Assembly (NCBI GenBank): GCA_014193115.1
Contig: BJHQ01000009.1
Span: 116,142-180,141, forward strand
DNA length: 64,000 nt
From: Planctomycetota bacterium
GTDB taxonomy: Bacteria > Planctomycetota > UBA11346
Direction: 5' to 3'
Shown here: piece by piece, positions 39,075 to 47,701 of the stretch
How the letters are laid out: each line of letters starts with the position of its first letter
How positions within the stretch are numbered: position 1 is the stretch's first letter
The notes under the pieces: generated by a model
Seen by the model: only the letters and a program-made list of their open reading frames with translations
Databases searched by the model: none
Told to the model about the DNA's origin: nothing
Program-made: the position numbers and the translations under genes

Positions 39075-40436
39075 TCAGGCGCAGCTGCCGACCAGGGACT
39101 CGGCTGCGGCCCTAGCGGCCCCGGAGTCGGCTCCGGCCTTCACCGCGACTTCTGCGATGGTTGCGGCGATTTCAGTGCGTTGGTCATCGGCGCGCAATTC
39201 CGCCAAGACAGGCGCTGTGAGCAGCGCCGCCGCCGCCGCCGCTGCCGGCAATCCGGCGACGGCACTGCGCAATCGTTGGCGCAGGTCCGGTTCCGCTGGC
39301 CCCCGGCGCAAGGCGCCGTCGATCAGGGTTTCGGGCAGCAGGGCCGCTGTCGTCGCGAGGCGCGGTGCCAGGAATCCGGCGACATTGGCCCGCTCGGTCA
39401 ACCGCCAGCGGCCGCGGACGATGGCAGCCACCAGCTGCAGAGCGAGATCTTCGTCTTTGCCGCCGCAGCCGCGGTAGCGGCGCAGGCCTTCTTCGGCAAC
39501 CTCGAACCGGCCCAAGCGCAGCCGGCAGAACAGCAGCCGTCGCCAGGCGTCGGCGTCGTGGTTGCGGGCAGCGACATAACGAGCGAACGCCTGTTCGGCG
39601 GCAATCACATCGTCCAGGGCTTCGCAGGCTTGGGCGAGGTCGAACAAGGCGATGGGTGCGATATGGGCACCGCCGAGCAGACCTTCGTGGGCGCCGGTCG
39701 CAGATAACAGCAGGCGGGCGGCACGCAGCATGCCCAGGCGCAGCGCCAGCCGGCCGAGTTGAACCTGGACCCAAGGGTGCTCGTTGCCCGAGATCGTCGC
39801 CCAGCCAGCCTCATCCTGGGTCGACAGCCACGGCCACGCGGTGCGCGCCAGGTCGAGGGTGGCGGCAGGGTCCCGAGGATGATGCTCAAGGTGATCGGCG
39901 ACCTGGGCGGCGACCAGGAGCGGCTGGCGGCCATGGCGTTCCACCAGCCGGGCCAGTCCGCCGGCGCCACCCCAGTGGGCAGCGCCGTTGAGAACCAGCG
40001 CTTCGAGCAGTGAATCATCAAGATCGCCGGGTTCGCTCGGATCGATCATCTGATGCTGGCCTTCACCCGGACCGATCAGCCAGAGGTGATCTTCACCGGT
40101 TGCCCGGTCGTATTCCAAATACAGGTCCTGGCGCCGAGTCGGCAGCCAGGCCCAGACCGCAAGCAGGCGATTGCTGAAGACCGCGTCGAGTTCCCGGGCC
40201 TGCTGCTCACCGAGGTGCAATCGTGATTTGGCCAGGGCCCGCAGCTCTTCGACCGTCGCCGGAAAAGTCCCGAAGATCACCGCCAGACCGCCGACCGCGA
40301 CACTGCGGCCGCGCTCAGCATCGTGGACCAGGTCGCAGCCGGCGGCGACCAGCGGAGGAGGCCGCATCCGCTGGCCGCGCAGATGGGCGCGGCTGCGGTG
40401 CCAGTCATGGTCGAGGACCAGAAGGGGCGCGGTCAT
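39075..40436 (-). CDS. Large helical (TPR-like) protein of unknown function
   Basis: 453 residues from the ATG at 40436 (MTAPLLVLDHDWHRSRAHLRG); upstream sequence in the same frame is not protein-like. It is not recognised as a named family. Residues 1-150 look globular with several Trp/His (LDHDWHRSR, LYLEYDRATGEDHLWLIGPGEG). Residues 190-450 are Ala/Leu-rich paired helices resembling TPRs (AHIAPIALFDLAQACEALDD, ADAWRRLLFCRLRLGRFEVAEEGLRRYRG). No signal peptide or membrane segment. It follows the hypothetical gene 40564-41268 on the same strand by 127 bases. Confidence 0.65.
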   Translation of the reverse strand: MTAPLLVLDHDWHRSRAHLRGQRMRPPPLVAAGCDLVHDAERGRSVAVGGLAVIFGTFPATVEELRALAKSRLHLGEQQARELDAVFSNRLLAVWAWLPTRRQDLYLEYDRATGEDHLWLIGPGEGQHQMIDPSEPGDLDDSLLEALVLNGAAHWGGAGGLARLVERHGRQPLLVAAQVADHLEHHPRDPAATLDLARTAWPWLSTQDEAGWATISGNEHPWVQVQLGRLALRLGMLRAARLLLSATGAHEGLLGGAHIAPIALFDLAQACEALDDVIAAEQAFARYVAARNHDADAWRRLLFCRLRLGRFEVAEEGLRRYRGCGGKDEDLALQLVAAIVRGRWRLTERANVAGFLAPRLATTAALLPETLIDGALRRGPAEPDLRQRLRSAVAGLPAAAAAAALLTAPVLAELRADDQRTEIAATIAEVAVKAGADSGAARAAAESLVGSCA

Positions 40437-40563
40437 GACGGTGGGCGGAGTTCCTGCCGTCAGTGTGGCATCGATCTGGGCGGTAGGAAAGCGGCGACCC
40501 GGCGAGATGCGAGGCGCTGCCCAAGCATCGATGCTACCGGGCTCCAATAGCCGATTTCGGCGC

Positions 40564-41268
40564 TCAGCCGGGTCGCGGTGTGCGCCCGTCCGGCCGGGAC
40601 TGGCGCCGGATGCTCGAAGATTCTTCCCGCAACTTGGCCAAGCGGCTGGCGATCTCTTTGGAGTCGATCCGGAAGACCTGCGAAGGCGTCTGCTTCGGTT
40701 CTGGCTGAGGTTGGGGAGCCGGATCGGCCTCGTCGTATGGGTCGCCGGAATCGAGCGCAGACAGCGGAATCGGCTCAAGCAAGGCCGGTTCGAATTCAGG
40801 AAGCGCCGAGGCCTCGATCACAGGCAGATCGGTTGGTTCAGCTGACCGTCGAATCGCACCTGGCGGTGGCTGCAGCTCCGTCGCGGGATGGTGAACCAGG
40901 GCGGACCTGGGGTAGGTTCCTGAGCCCGGCTGGATCACCCGATTCGCTTCGGATCCCTCACGTTTACGTCGGAATTTTTCTGTGATCGAAGCACGCTGCA
41001 CGGCCAGCTGCTCCAGCCGATAGCGCACCGCGTTGACCACTCCGTCGGCGTACTGGCGGAGCCGGTCCTCGGGGATGAGCACGCCCTTGGGATCGCGATA
41101 TTGGAATCCCGTCAGCGGACTGTGGCTGGCGGTGATGACCACCGGCGCCATCGCCCCGGACCAGTCCCGTTCGGTCCGAGTCGCAGGCAGCAGGATGGTG
41201 ACTTCCTCGCGTAGCGAATCGGTGGCGATCCGACTGCCGCTGGACGGGGTCTGAGCAGAACTGGACAT
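40564..41268 (-). CDS. Protein of unknown function
   Basis: 234 residues, not recognised. Residues 1-110 are plausibly folded (REEVTILLPATRTERDWSG, VVITASHSPLTGFQYRDPKG, RQYADGVVNAVRYRLEQLA). Residues 115-205 are Pro/Glu-rich and disordered-looking (ADPAPQPQPEPKQTPSQ). A short basic helix ends the protein (SKEIASRLAKLREESSSIRRQ). No signal peptide. The start at ATG 41268 opposes the ABC ATPase gene at 41499; the 230 bases between must hold both promoters, but none is distinct. Confidence 0.6.
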   Translation of the reverse strand: MSSSAQTPSSGSRIATDSLREEVTILLPATRTERDWSGAMAPVVITASHSPLTGFQYRDPKGVLIPEDRLRQYADGVVNAVRYRLEQLAVQRASITEKFRRKREGSEANRVIQPGSGTYPRSALVHHPATELQPPPGAIRRSAEPTDLPVIEASALPEFEPALLEPIPLSALDSGDPYDEADPAPQPQPEPKQTPSQVFRIDSKEIASRLAKLREESSSIRRQSRPDGRTPRPG

Positions 41269-41498
41269 GGGGTCTCGGGCGCAAGCTGGGCGGTCGGTGG
41301 GCAGGATGGTCGGCGGCAGCGGCGTACACGGCCCGAGATGCGTCCATCCCGCCGAGTGGGTTGTGATGGATGACACACGAAGCCCGGATTGTCCAGAGTT
41401 TGCAATATCAGCAGCTTTGGCCTCTCGTCGGCGGCCCCGCCGGGCTGCACGGCGGGCCATTGCTCAAGGGGCTGACCAGCCAGCATCCCCACCCTGCC

Positions 41499-42497
41499 AT
41501 GCCAGAACCAGCCATCGTGGCCGTCGATCTCGCCAAGGTTTTCCGGACCTATGATCGCCGGCCGGGATTGCTCGGCTCGCTGCGCGACCTGGTCGACAGG
41601 CGCTGGCGCGAGGTCACCGCTGTCGCCGGCATCTCGCTGACCGTGGCTCGCGGCGACATCGTCGGCTACCTCGGCCCCAACGGCGCCGGCAAGAGCACCA
41701 CGATCAAGATGCTGACCGGGATCCTGCGGCCGACCCGGGGCACCGTGCGGGTGGCTGGCTTCGATCCCCAGCGCCAGCGTTCGGCTTATGTGAGAAAGGT
41801 CGGAGCGGTCTTCGGCCAGCGTTCGCAGCTGTGGTGGGATCTTGCGGTGGGCGAGAGCTTCGACCTGCTCCGCCACCTGTACGACGTGCCCAAGTCCGAT
41901 TTCGAGGCCAGATTGGCCCGGTTCGACGCCGTCCTCGGTCTTGGCGAGTTCCTGCGCACCCCGGTGCGCAAGCTGTCCCTCGGCCAGCGCATGAAGGCGG
42001 ACCTCGCAGCAAGCCTGCTCCATGCTCCGGAGATCCTCTTCCTCGACGAGCCGACGGTGGGCGTCGACGTCGTGACCAAGGCCAGGCTGCGAACTTTCCT
42101 GGCCGAACTGAACCGCGAGCAGGGCACGACGATCCTCCTCACGACCCACGACATGCAGGACATCGAAGCCCTGTGCCGCCGGGTCGTGGTCATCGACCAT
42201 GGTGCGATCATCCACGACGGCGGCCTGGATGCGCTGCGTGACCGTCATGGCGGCGGCAAGCGCTTGTTGTTGACTGCGGCGGTCCCGGTCGAGCTGGCCT
42301 CGCTGGCGGTGCCCAGGGATGGCGTGCGCTGGACCCAGAGCACGCCGGTGGAGCTGATCGCCGAGCTGTCGCGTGAGGCCGATACCGCAGCAGTGCTCCA
42401 GCGCTGCCTTGGAGCGATGGCCGTGGCCGACGTGCGCATCGACGAACCAAGCATCGAAGACGTGGTCAAGGCGCTGTACGCAGGGCGGGCAGGATGA
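41499..42497 (+). CDS. ABC-2-type transporter ATP-binding protein without adjacent permease
   Basis: 332 residues. Walker A GPNGAGKST, signature LSLGQRMKADL, Walker B ILFLDEPTVGVD and the H-loop TTHDMQDIEALC are intact. The N-terminal 'PGLLGSLRDLVDRRWREVTAV' insertion and LWWDLAVGESFDLL are typical of the YbhF/NatA-like daunorubicin-resistance-type ATPases that work with two ABC-2 permeases. The permease genes that usually follow are absent: the next gene begins 20 bases on, convergent. The ATPase must use a permease encoded elsewhere or has lost its operon. The start at 41499 has no clear ribosome site. Confidence 0.88.
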   Translation: MPEPAIVAVDLAKVFRTYDRRPGLLGSLRDLVDRRWREVTAVAGISLTVARGDIVGYLGPNGAGKSTTIKMLTGILRPTRGTVRVAGFDPQRQRSAYVRKVGAVFGQRSQLWWDLAVGESFDLLRHLYDVPKSDFEARLARFDAVLGLGEFLRTPVRKLSLGQRMKADLAASLLHAPEILFLDEPTVGVDVVTKARLRTFLAELNREQGTTILLTTHDMQDIEALCRRVVVIDHGAIIHDGGLDALRDRHGGGKRLLLTAAVPVELASLAVPRDGVRWTQSTPVELIAELSREADTAAVLQRCLGAMAVADVRIDEPSIEDVVKALYAGRAG

Positions 42498-42517
42498 CCG
42501 CCCCGAGGCCGAGCTGC

Positions 42518-43174
42518 TCAGTGCGACGTTTCCGGGCCAGGGTCGGCAGCTGACCGGGGTGGTTCCTCCACTCCATTGCGGCTGGTTCTGCCAGACGTTT
42601 TCCACGTGATCTGGTAATCATCGGCCTGGTTGCCCCAGCCGGTCCAGTTGGGACGCCCGCCCCGGGCGAACAATTCCAGGTACGGGCCGGGACTGCACGA
42701 CTCGATCAGCGCGTATTGCTCGTCGGGCTTCCGGCTGTGCTCCTGTTTCATCGTCCGGAGGATGTTCACCTGGCTGCGACCAGGCGGCAGGGTGCGCATC
42801 GATCCTCGGATTCCGAACAGCAACAGCTCGGTGGTGTTGCGGAAATAGAAACCGACGCCGCGCCCGTCCGGACCTCCGTCTTTGCGGACCTTGTGCCAGA
42901 CGATGTTGCTTTTATAGGTGAAATCCCAGGCGGCCATCACCGCCATGCCTTCGGGCAGCAGGGCGTTGGGTACCCACAGATACAGGTGCGCCGGAGTCGC
43001 TGCGACCGCGCCCACCGGCAGCGCGCAAATCTCAGGCAAAGTCATCGTCCCGTAGCGTTTCAGCCGGCGGTGCTCCGGCGCCATCTTCCCGGTGCGGTTG
43101 GTGAACTGCCACGGTGGATCAGCGAGGATCGTGGGAAACCGCTGGCCTGACAACGACGCGAATGGATCCGTCAT
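42518..43174 (-). CDS. MT-A70-family DNA N6-adenine methyltransferase
   Basis: 218 residues. The catalytic motif IV is DPPW (TILADPPWQFTNRTG) near residue 20. HLYLWVPNALLPEGMAV, NIVWHKVRKDGG and FRNTTELLLFGIRG follow the MT-A70 order, and SRKPDEQYALIESCSPGPYLELFARG contains the SAM-site region. The last 25 residues are a variable tail. These enzymes methylate adenine in DNA. There is no restriction endonuclease nearby, so it is a solitary methyltransferase, possibly phage- or plasmid-derived or regulatory. The start at 43174 (MTDPFASL) is well placed. Confidence 0.9.
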   Translation of the reverse strand: MTDPFASLSGQRFPTILADPPWQFTNRTGKMAPEHRRLKRYGTMTLPEICALPVGAVAATPAHLYLWVPNALLPEGMAVMAAWDFTYKSNIVWHKVRKDGGPDGRGVGFYFRNTTELLLFGIRGSMRTLPPGRSQVNILRTMKQEHSRKPDEQYALIESCSPGPYLELFARGGRPNWTGWGNQADDYQITWKTSGRTSRNGVEEPPRSAADPGPETSH

Positions 43175-43271
43175 GTGGTCATCCTGGAAATTGCTGGAGT
43201 CGAGGCGAGGGGATCGCCCGGCGCATCGCCGAAGCGCTTTGCCCAGCCGCATTGGCCTGGATGCTGCCTAT

Positions 43272-44453
43272 GTGTCCTGGTTCCAACGTCCGTGGCTGGT
43301 CGAGGCCGCCGTGCTCATCGTGCTTGCCGGCTTCGGCTGGTGGCTGTTTGCGGACGGCAGCTTGGATCTGCGGTTGGCGGCGTTGTTCTACGATCCTGGT
43401 GCGGCCGAGCCCTGGCCGCTGGCCGAGCAGCAGCCCTGGCGGTTCTTGTACCGCTATGGGCCGTGGCCTGGGGTGCTGGCGGCGGTGGTCGCGGCCGCCG
43501 CGCTGGTCGGCTCCGCCTGGGTCAGCCGGCTGCGACCGTGGCGGCGCCACGCTCTCTGCGCCGTATTGGCCGTGGCCATCGGTCCGGGCCTGGTGGTCAA
43601 TGCCATCCTCAAAGACCACTGGGGCCGCCCCCGGCCCCGCGAGGTCATCGAGCTTGGCGGAGCTCATCCCTATCAGGCGGCCTGGGTCAAAGGCGAAGCC
43701 GGCAAAGGCAAGGCGTTTCCCTGCGGCCACAGCTCGGTCGGTTTCGTGCTTTGTCTCGGCTGGCTGATCTTCCGCCGGCGGCGGCTGTTGGCCTGGGGAT
43801 TCCTGGTGTTCGGTTTCGGCTGGGGCGTGCTGCTCGGCGTCACCCGGATGGCCGCTGGGGGTCACTTCGCCAGCGATGTGTGGTGGTCGGCGCTCATCCC
43901 GTGGGCGGTCGGACTGGTGCTCTACTATGCCGTCCTGCGCATTCCCCAGCACGAAGCCGACCTCGCCGCTGGCCGGATCGATGCCGACCGCCCGTCCTGG
44001 CCGCTGGTCGTCATCGGAGCCGCCCTCGGCTGCGGAGTCTTGATCGGAGCGCTGGTCGCGACTCCGGCCTATCGCGCCGTGCGGCTGGAGTCGGCCACTC
44101 CGGCACCGGTGCTGCTCGACATCAACGCCAGCGCCGGCGACATCGTCCTGCACCTGGTTCCCGGCAGCGATCTGCGCATCGCCGGCGCCCTGCAAGGATT
44201 CGGTTTCCCCGGAGGCCGGATCGAAGGGACCCTGACCGCCATCGACGACGTGCGCAAAGTGGTGGTCAGCCATCGCGGCTGGTTCAGCGAACTTGGCGGC
44301 GAGCTGGAGGTGACCATCGATCCCGACCGCCTGCGTGGACTGCGGGCGCGGGTAGAACTGGGTGATTTCACCGTCACCGGCAGCGCCACCCGCCCAGCCA
44401 TCTGCGAGGTGCAGGTGGATCGGGGCAGGAAACAGCTTCCTCCGGGATGGTGA
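43272..44453 (+). CDS. PAP2-family membrane phosphatase with C-terminal extracytoplasmic domain
   Basis: About 393 residues. The start is uncertain: the frame opens upstream of the methyltransferase start, and the GTG at 43272 (VSWFQRPWLVEAAVLIV) is the first sensible one. The phosphatase signature is complete: KDHWGRPRP, then CGHSSVGF, then TRMAAGGHFASDVWW. Five or six membrane helices cover residues 10-300. The last 110 residues form a predicted beta-rich domain after the final helix (VLLDINASAGDIVLHLVPGSDLRI, VTIDPDRLRGLRARVELGDF), not part of standard PAP2. It likely dephosphorylates a lipid (lipid A or undecaprenyl type). Convergent with the coiled-coil gene. Confidence 0.88.
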   Translation: MSWFQRPWLVEAAVLIVLAGFGWWLFADGSLDLRLAALFYDPGAAEPWPLAEQQPWRFLYRYGPWPGVLAAVVAAAALVGSAWVSRLRPWRRHALCAVLAVAIGPGLVVNAILKDHWGRPRPREVIELGGAHPYQAAWVKGEAGKGKAFPCGHSSVGFVLCLGWLIFRRRRLLAWGFLVFGFGWGVLLGVTRMAAGGHFASDVWWSALIPWAVGLVLYYAVLRIPQHEADLAAGRIDADRPSWPLVVIGAALGCGVLIGALVATPAYRAVRLESATPAPVLLDINASAGDIVLHLVPGSDLRIAGALQGFGFPGGRIEGTLTAIDDVRKVVVSHRGWFSELGGELEVTIDPDRLRGLRARVELGDFTVTGSATRPAICEVQVDRGRKQLPPGW

Positions 44454-44486
44454 CCGGCCTTCGCCGGCCCCCGAAAATAACAAAAA

Positions 44487-46391
44487 TCACGCTCCCGGCG
44501 GCGTCTCGATCCGGTAGCGGGTGAGCAGCTCCAGCCAATCGGCGCGTTCCTGCAAGGCCATACGCAATGCCTGCGGGTCGCCGCGAGCCGGTGTCGCGGC
44601 TTTGGAGGTCGGGGCGCCGGGTGCCGCGGCCAATTCGGCCAAGACCGTATCGAGCTGGGACAGACCGAGGCGGAGCAGATGATCGTCGGAGAGCAAGGCG
44701 GCGTCAGGCGGCAGCAGGCGGAAATCGTCGCTCGCGGCTTCAGAAAATGAGGTTTCCAGCATTCCTGCCAAGGCAGTCAGTTCGCCTGCCAGGCGAGCGA
44801 CCGCAGCGGCGGCGGACTCGCGCTTTGGCGCCGGAACCCGGGTCGGAGCCGCACCTTTGGCGTCGGTCACGGCTTGGTGGTACAGGCCGACCCCGGCGTC
44901 GATGAGTGGAGCCAGTTCAAGCGCAGCCGAAGCGGCCTTGCGGCGTTTGAGCAGCAGATCGAGGTCGGCAGCGAGGATGGCCGGCAGCGCGAGCAGACCA
45001 GAACCAGGATCGATGCTGATCGATAGGGATGCCGGCGGCGGATCGCCGAGCTTCGCCCGCCACGCCGCCACCAGTTTGACCAGCTCGCGGAACACCGCAC
45101 GCAGCTTGGGGACATGCTTGGCCAGGGCCTGGACGCCAGCCGCCCAGCGGGCGCGTTCGCCATACTGCGCCAAGTCGGCGGCGGCGGCGGCGAGGGGCCG
45201 GAGGATGCCATTCAACGAGCGGAAATCGTAGTCGCCACCGAACCAGCGCGGGCGCAGGCGACGGGGATCGTCGGTGATCGGCTGGATGGCGCGCAACTCC
45301 GCCAAGGTCTGCGCCAGCGAAGCGAGCTGGCGGTCAGCCACTTTCACCAGGCGCTGCTGGGCGGCGTGGTCGAGGGTCAGGACCCGCTCAAGGCTGCGCA
45401 CTTTCTCCAGGGCCGATTTCCAATCCTGCCCGGCTTCGACGGCGGCGGCGAAGCGGCGGTAGAGTTCAAGCCGACGATCCTCGCCGCGCTCTTCGTCCGC
45501 ATCGCCCAGGCCGCGCAGCCGGCGTTCAGCAGCGGCGAGCAACTCGACCAGTTCGCGCCGGCCGCCTTCGGATTCGGCCTGTTTCGCATAGAGTTCACGA
45601 TTTGCCCGCTCGAGCTCGCTGCGCGCCTGGGCCAGGCGGCGGATCTCGGCCAGCACCCCGAGGACCTCGGGCGGAAGATCGCCGAGATCGCTTTCGCCGC
45701 GCAGCACGCCGACCAGGCGGGCGAGCTGATGGGCCGCATGATCGGCCCGGACCCGAGCGCCGGCAGCGTCCTCGCGCAAGCGCGCGACCAGCACCGCCAG
45801 CTTTTCCAGCGCGGAGGCGCCGGCGGCGGCGGGAGCGCCGACCTCGGTCAAGGCCTGGTCGAGGGAGCCTTCGACCCGGGCCAGCTCGTCGCTGCCGTGG
45901 GCGGCACCGAGCGTCGCTTTGCGCACTTCGCCCTGGGCCTTGGCAATCTCAGCCAGCAGGGCGTCGATCCGGGCGCTGACTGCGGCATGGCGCTCATCGA
46001 CGAAGGTGTCGAGAGCGTCGAGAAGCGCGAGGGTGGTCGGCCCATCCGGAGCGGCTCCCGGTTGGCGCTGGGCCAGCCGGCGGTTGAGCGGATCGGCGCG
46101 TTCGCGGAACTGCTTGGCCTCATAGGCCGCCTCGTCATCGCGGAAACAGCCGAAAAACGTCAACCACAGGTCAGCGGCGGCCCGCCCGACCTCGGCCAGG
46201 GCTGGCGGATCGGAGACCAGCGAGCGCACCGCTTCGACCGGGTCGACCCCGGCGTAGCCCCGGGCCCGGGCGGCGGGGAACAGCTCGGCGCACAGCGCGG
46301 TGTAGCGCTCGTGCAGGGCCGACAGCGCCCGGGCGTGCTCAAGCTGCAATTGCCGCTCAAGCCGCTGCACCGTGGTCGTATGGCCAGCCAT
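44487..46391 (-). CDS. Long coiled-coil protein of unknown function
   Basis: 634 residues, not recognised. The ATG at 46391 (MAGHTTTVQRLERQLQLEHA) is preferred over an in-frame TTG six bases earlier. It is almost wholly helical and Ala/Leu/Glu/Arg-rich, with heptad-like coiled coils at about 140-320 (LARVEGSLDQALTEV, ARSELERANRELYAKQAESEGG). Around residue 375 there is a conserved-looking loop (DDPRRLRPRWFGGDYDFRSL). No membrane segment or signal peptide. It lies 94 bases after the receiver/zinc-ribbon gene on the same strand, so the two may form an operon. Confidence 0.65.
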   Translation of the reverse strand: MAGHTTTVQRLERQLQLEHARALSALHERYTALCAELFPAARARGYAGVDPVEAVRSLVSDPPALAEVGRAAADLWLTFFGCFRDDEAAYEAKQFRERADPLNRRLAQRQPGAAPDGPTTLALLDALDTFVDERHAAVSARIDALLAEIAKAQGEVRKATLGAAHGSDELARVEGSLDQALTEVGAPAAAGASALEKLAVLVARLREDAAGARVRADHAAHQLARLVGVLRGESDLGDLPPEVLGVLAEIRRLAQARSELERANRELYAKQAESEGGRRELVELLAAAERRLRGLGDADEERGEDRRLELYRRFAAAVEAGQDWKSALEKVRSLERVLTLDHAAQQRLVKVADRQLASLAQTLAELRAIQPITDDPRRLRPRWFGGDYDFRSLNGILRPLAAAAADLAQYGERARWAAGVQALAKHVPKLRAVFRELVKLVAAWRAKLGDPPPASLSISIDPGSGLLALPAILAADLDLLLKRRKAASAALELAPLIDAGVGLYHQAVTDAKGAAPTRVPAPKRESAAAAVARLAGELTALAGMLETSFSEAASDDFRLLPPDAALLSDDHLLRLGLSQLDTVLAELAAAPGAPTSKAATPARGDPQALRMALQERADWLELLTRYRIETPPGA

Positions 46392-46485
46392 GTCCAAGCG
46401 ATACCGCAGACCTGCCCGGCCGGAAGCGGCCGGCGCTGGAAGCTGGCGCCTGGGTCATCCCCTGCTGCCTAGAAAGCACTGGCCC

Positions 46486-47472
46486 TCAGCCCGGGGGATC
46501 GATCCGGTTCGGCCGGCCGCAGTGGACGCAGACGATGACGAAGCGCTCGTTCTTCAGCGGCACCTGGAAATGACTGTTGCAATAGGCGCAGGCCACGGTG
46601 CGCGAAGCGTTCGCCGCGTGGTCGACGACCGGCGCCCCTGGCGGCGGCGCTTGCACCGATCCGGTCACCGATCGCCGTACCCGCGAAGTCACCGAGGTGC
46701 CGGGGTGGATCGGTCCGGGAGTCCGGTAGCTCGCGCCGGTGATCCGGCCAGTGGCTCCAGAAGGCGGATCCACCGGCTGCGGCTGGCGGTAGGTGGTGGT
46801 CGACACGGGGCGGACTCCGCCGTGCAGATTCACCGGCATGCCGGGACCGCTCGCTCTCGGCATCTGTCCGATCGGGACGGTCGGAAACGGCGTGCGCATC
46901 GATTCGGCCAATGGGCTTCGCCGTTCCAGGGCCGGTTCGTCAGGGAGCGGCGATGCTTCGCCGGCACGATAGGTAGAAGTCCCTGAGCCATCGGTGGTTG
47001 GCCGTTTGACCTGCGCTGTGCCGAAGAACGTCTCGCCGGTTCCAGCCAGGGACTGCTGCGGCGTCTTCATGAGCGAGGCAGTGATGCGGGCCGGTGCAAG
47101 CGAATGCAGCTCGTTTGAGATCGTCACCGCATCCAGGGGGCGGTCGTGGATGCTGATCAGACGCAGGCCGGCCAAGGTCCGGGCCAATCCGAGATCGCTG
47201 CGGGCACCGCTGGCGTGGATGATCAGCGGGGTCTGGTCGCCCCGACCGCGCAGATCCCGGGCAATGGCCAAGGCATCCATCTGCGGCAAGTGCAAGTCGA
47301 GGATCACCAGATCATACGGAGTGCCCGCTGCCCGCCGGCGGACGATGGCGCTGAAGGCGGACGATCCGCGTTCCGCAGTTTCGACCCGGTGGCCCAGATT
47401 CAGCAGGTGCTGGATGACGTAGTTGACGTTCCCGATCTGCTCATCGGCGACCAAGACATAGCGCTGTTCCAT
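46486..47472 (-). CDS. Response-regulator receiver protein with C-terminal zinc ribbon
   Basis: 328 residues from ATG 47472 (GGAGCAG upstream). Residues 1-125 are a receiver domain: VLVADEQIGNV acidic pair, YDLVILDLHLPQMDAL with the acceptor Asp, and a C-terminal DRPLDA where the usual Lys is Arg. A Pro/Ser/Thr-rich linker of about 150 residues follows. The C-terminus is a four-cysteine zinc ribbon (VACAYCNSHFQVP and VIVCVHCGRPNRI, CxxC-x17-CxxC). There is no DNA-binding or enzymatic output domain, so it may signal by protein contact. No histidine kinase is nearby. Confidence 0.8.
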   Translation of the reverse strand: MEQRYVLVADEQIGNVNYVIQHLLNLGHRVETAERGSSAFSAIVRRRAAGTPYDLVILDLHLPQMDALAIARDLRGRGDQTPLIIHASGARSDLGLARTLAGLRLISIHDRPLDAVTISNELHSLAPARITASLMKTPQQSLAGTGETFFGTAQVKRPTTDGSGTSTYRAGEASPLPDEPALERRSPLAESMRTPFPTVPIGQMPRASGPGMPVNLHGGVRPVSTTTYRQPQPVDPPSGATGRITGASYRTPGPIHPGTSVTSRVRRSVTGSVQAPPPGAPVVDHAANASRTVACAYCNSHFQVPLKNERFVIVCVHCGRPNRIDPPG

Positions 47473-47701
47473 CGCTGAGCTGCTCCGTGGCGTGACTCTT
47501 TGGGGAGGTATAGAAGCTGAAATCGCCGAAGGCAACGGAGGAATCTACGCGCGTTCAGCGATAAACCATCTCCAAATCATCTAGACTGTGCAGGCGTTGC
47601 AGCAAAATGCAGGGACTCCGCGGCTTCCTCAGCCATCGCCGCCCACCAACCTTGACGCAACCAGTCGCTTCACGTTCTCTCAAGCACCACTGAGCACTGC
47701 C

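Noticed and set aside
43179..44483. A 434-codon minus-strand frame opposite the PAP2 gene
   Set aside because: It has no motif and the plus frame has the complete PAP2 signature and membrane helices.
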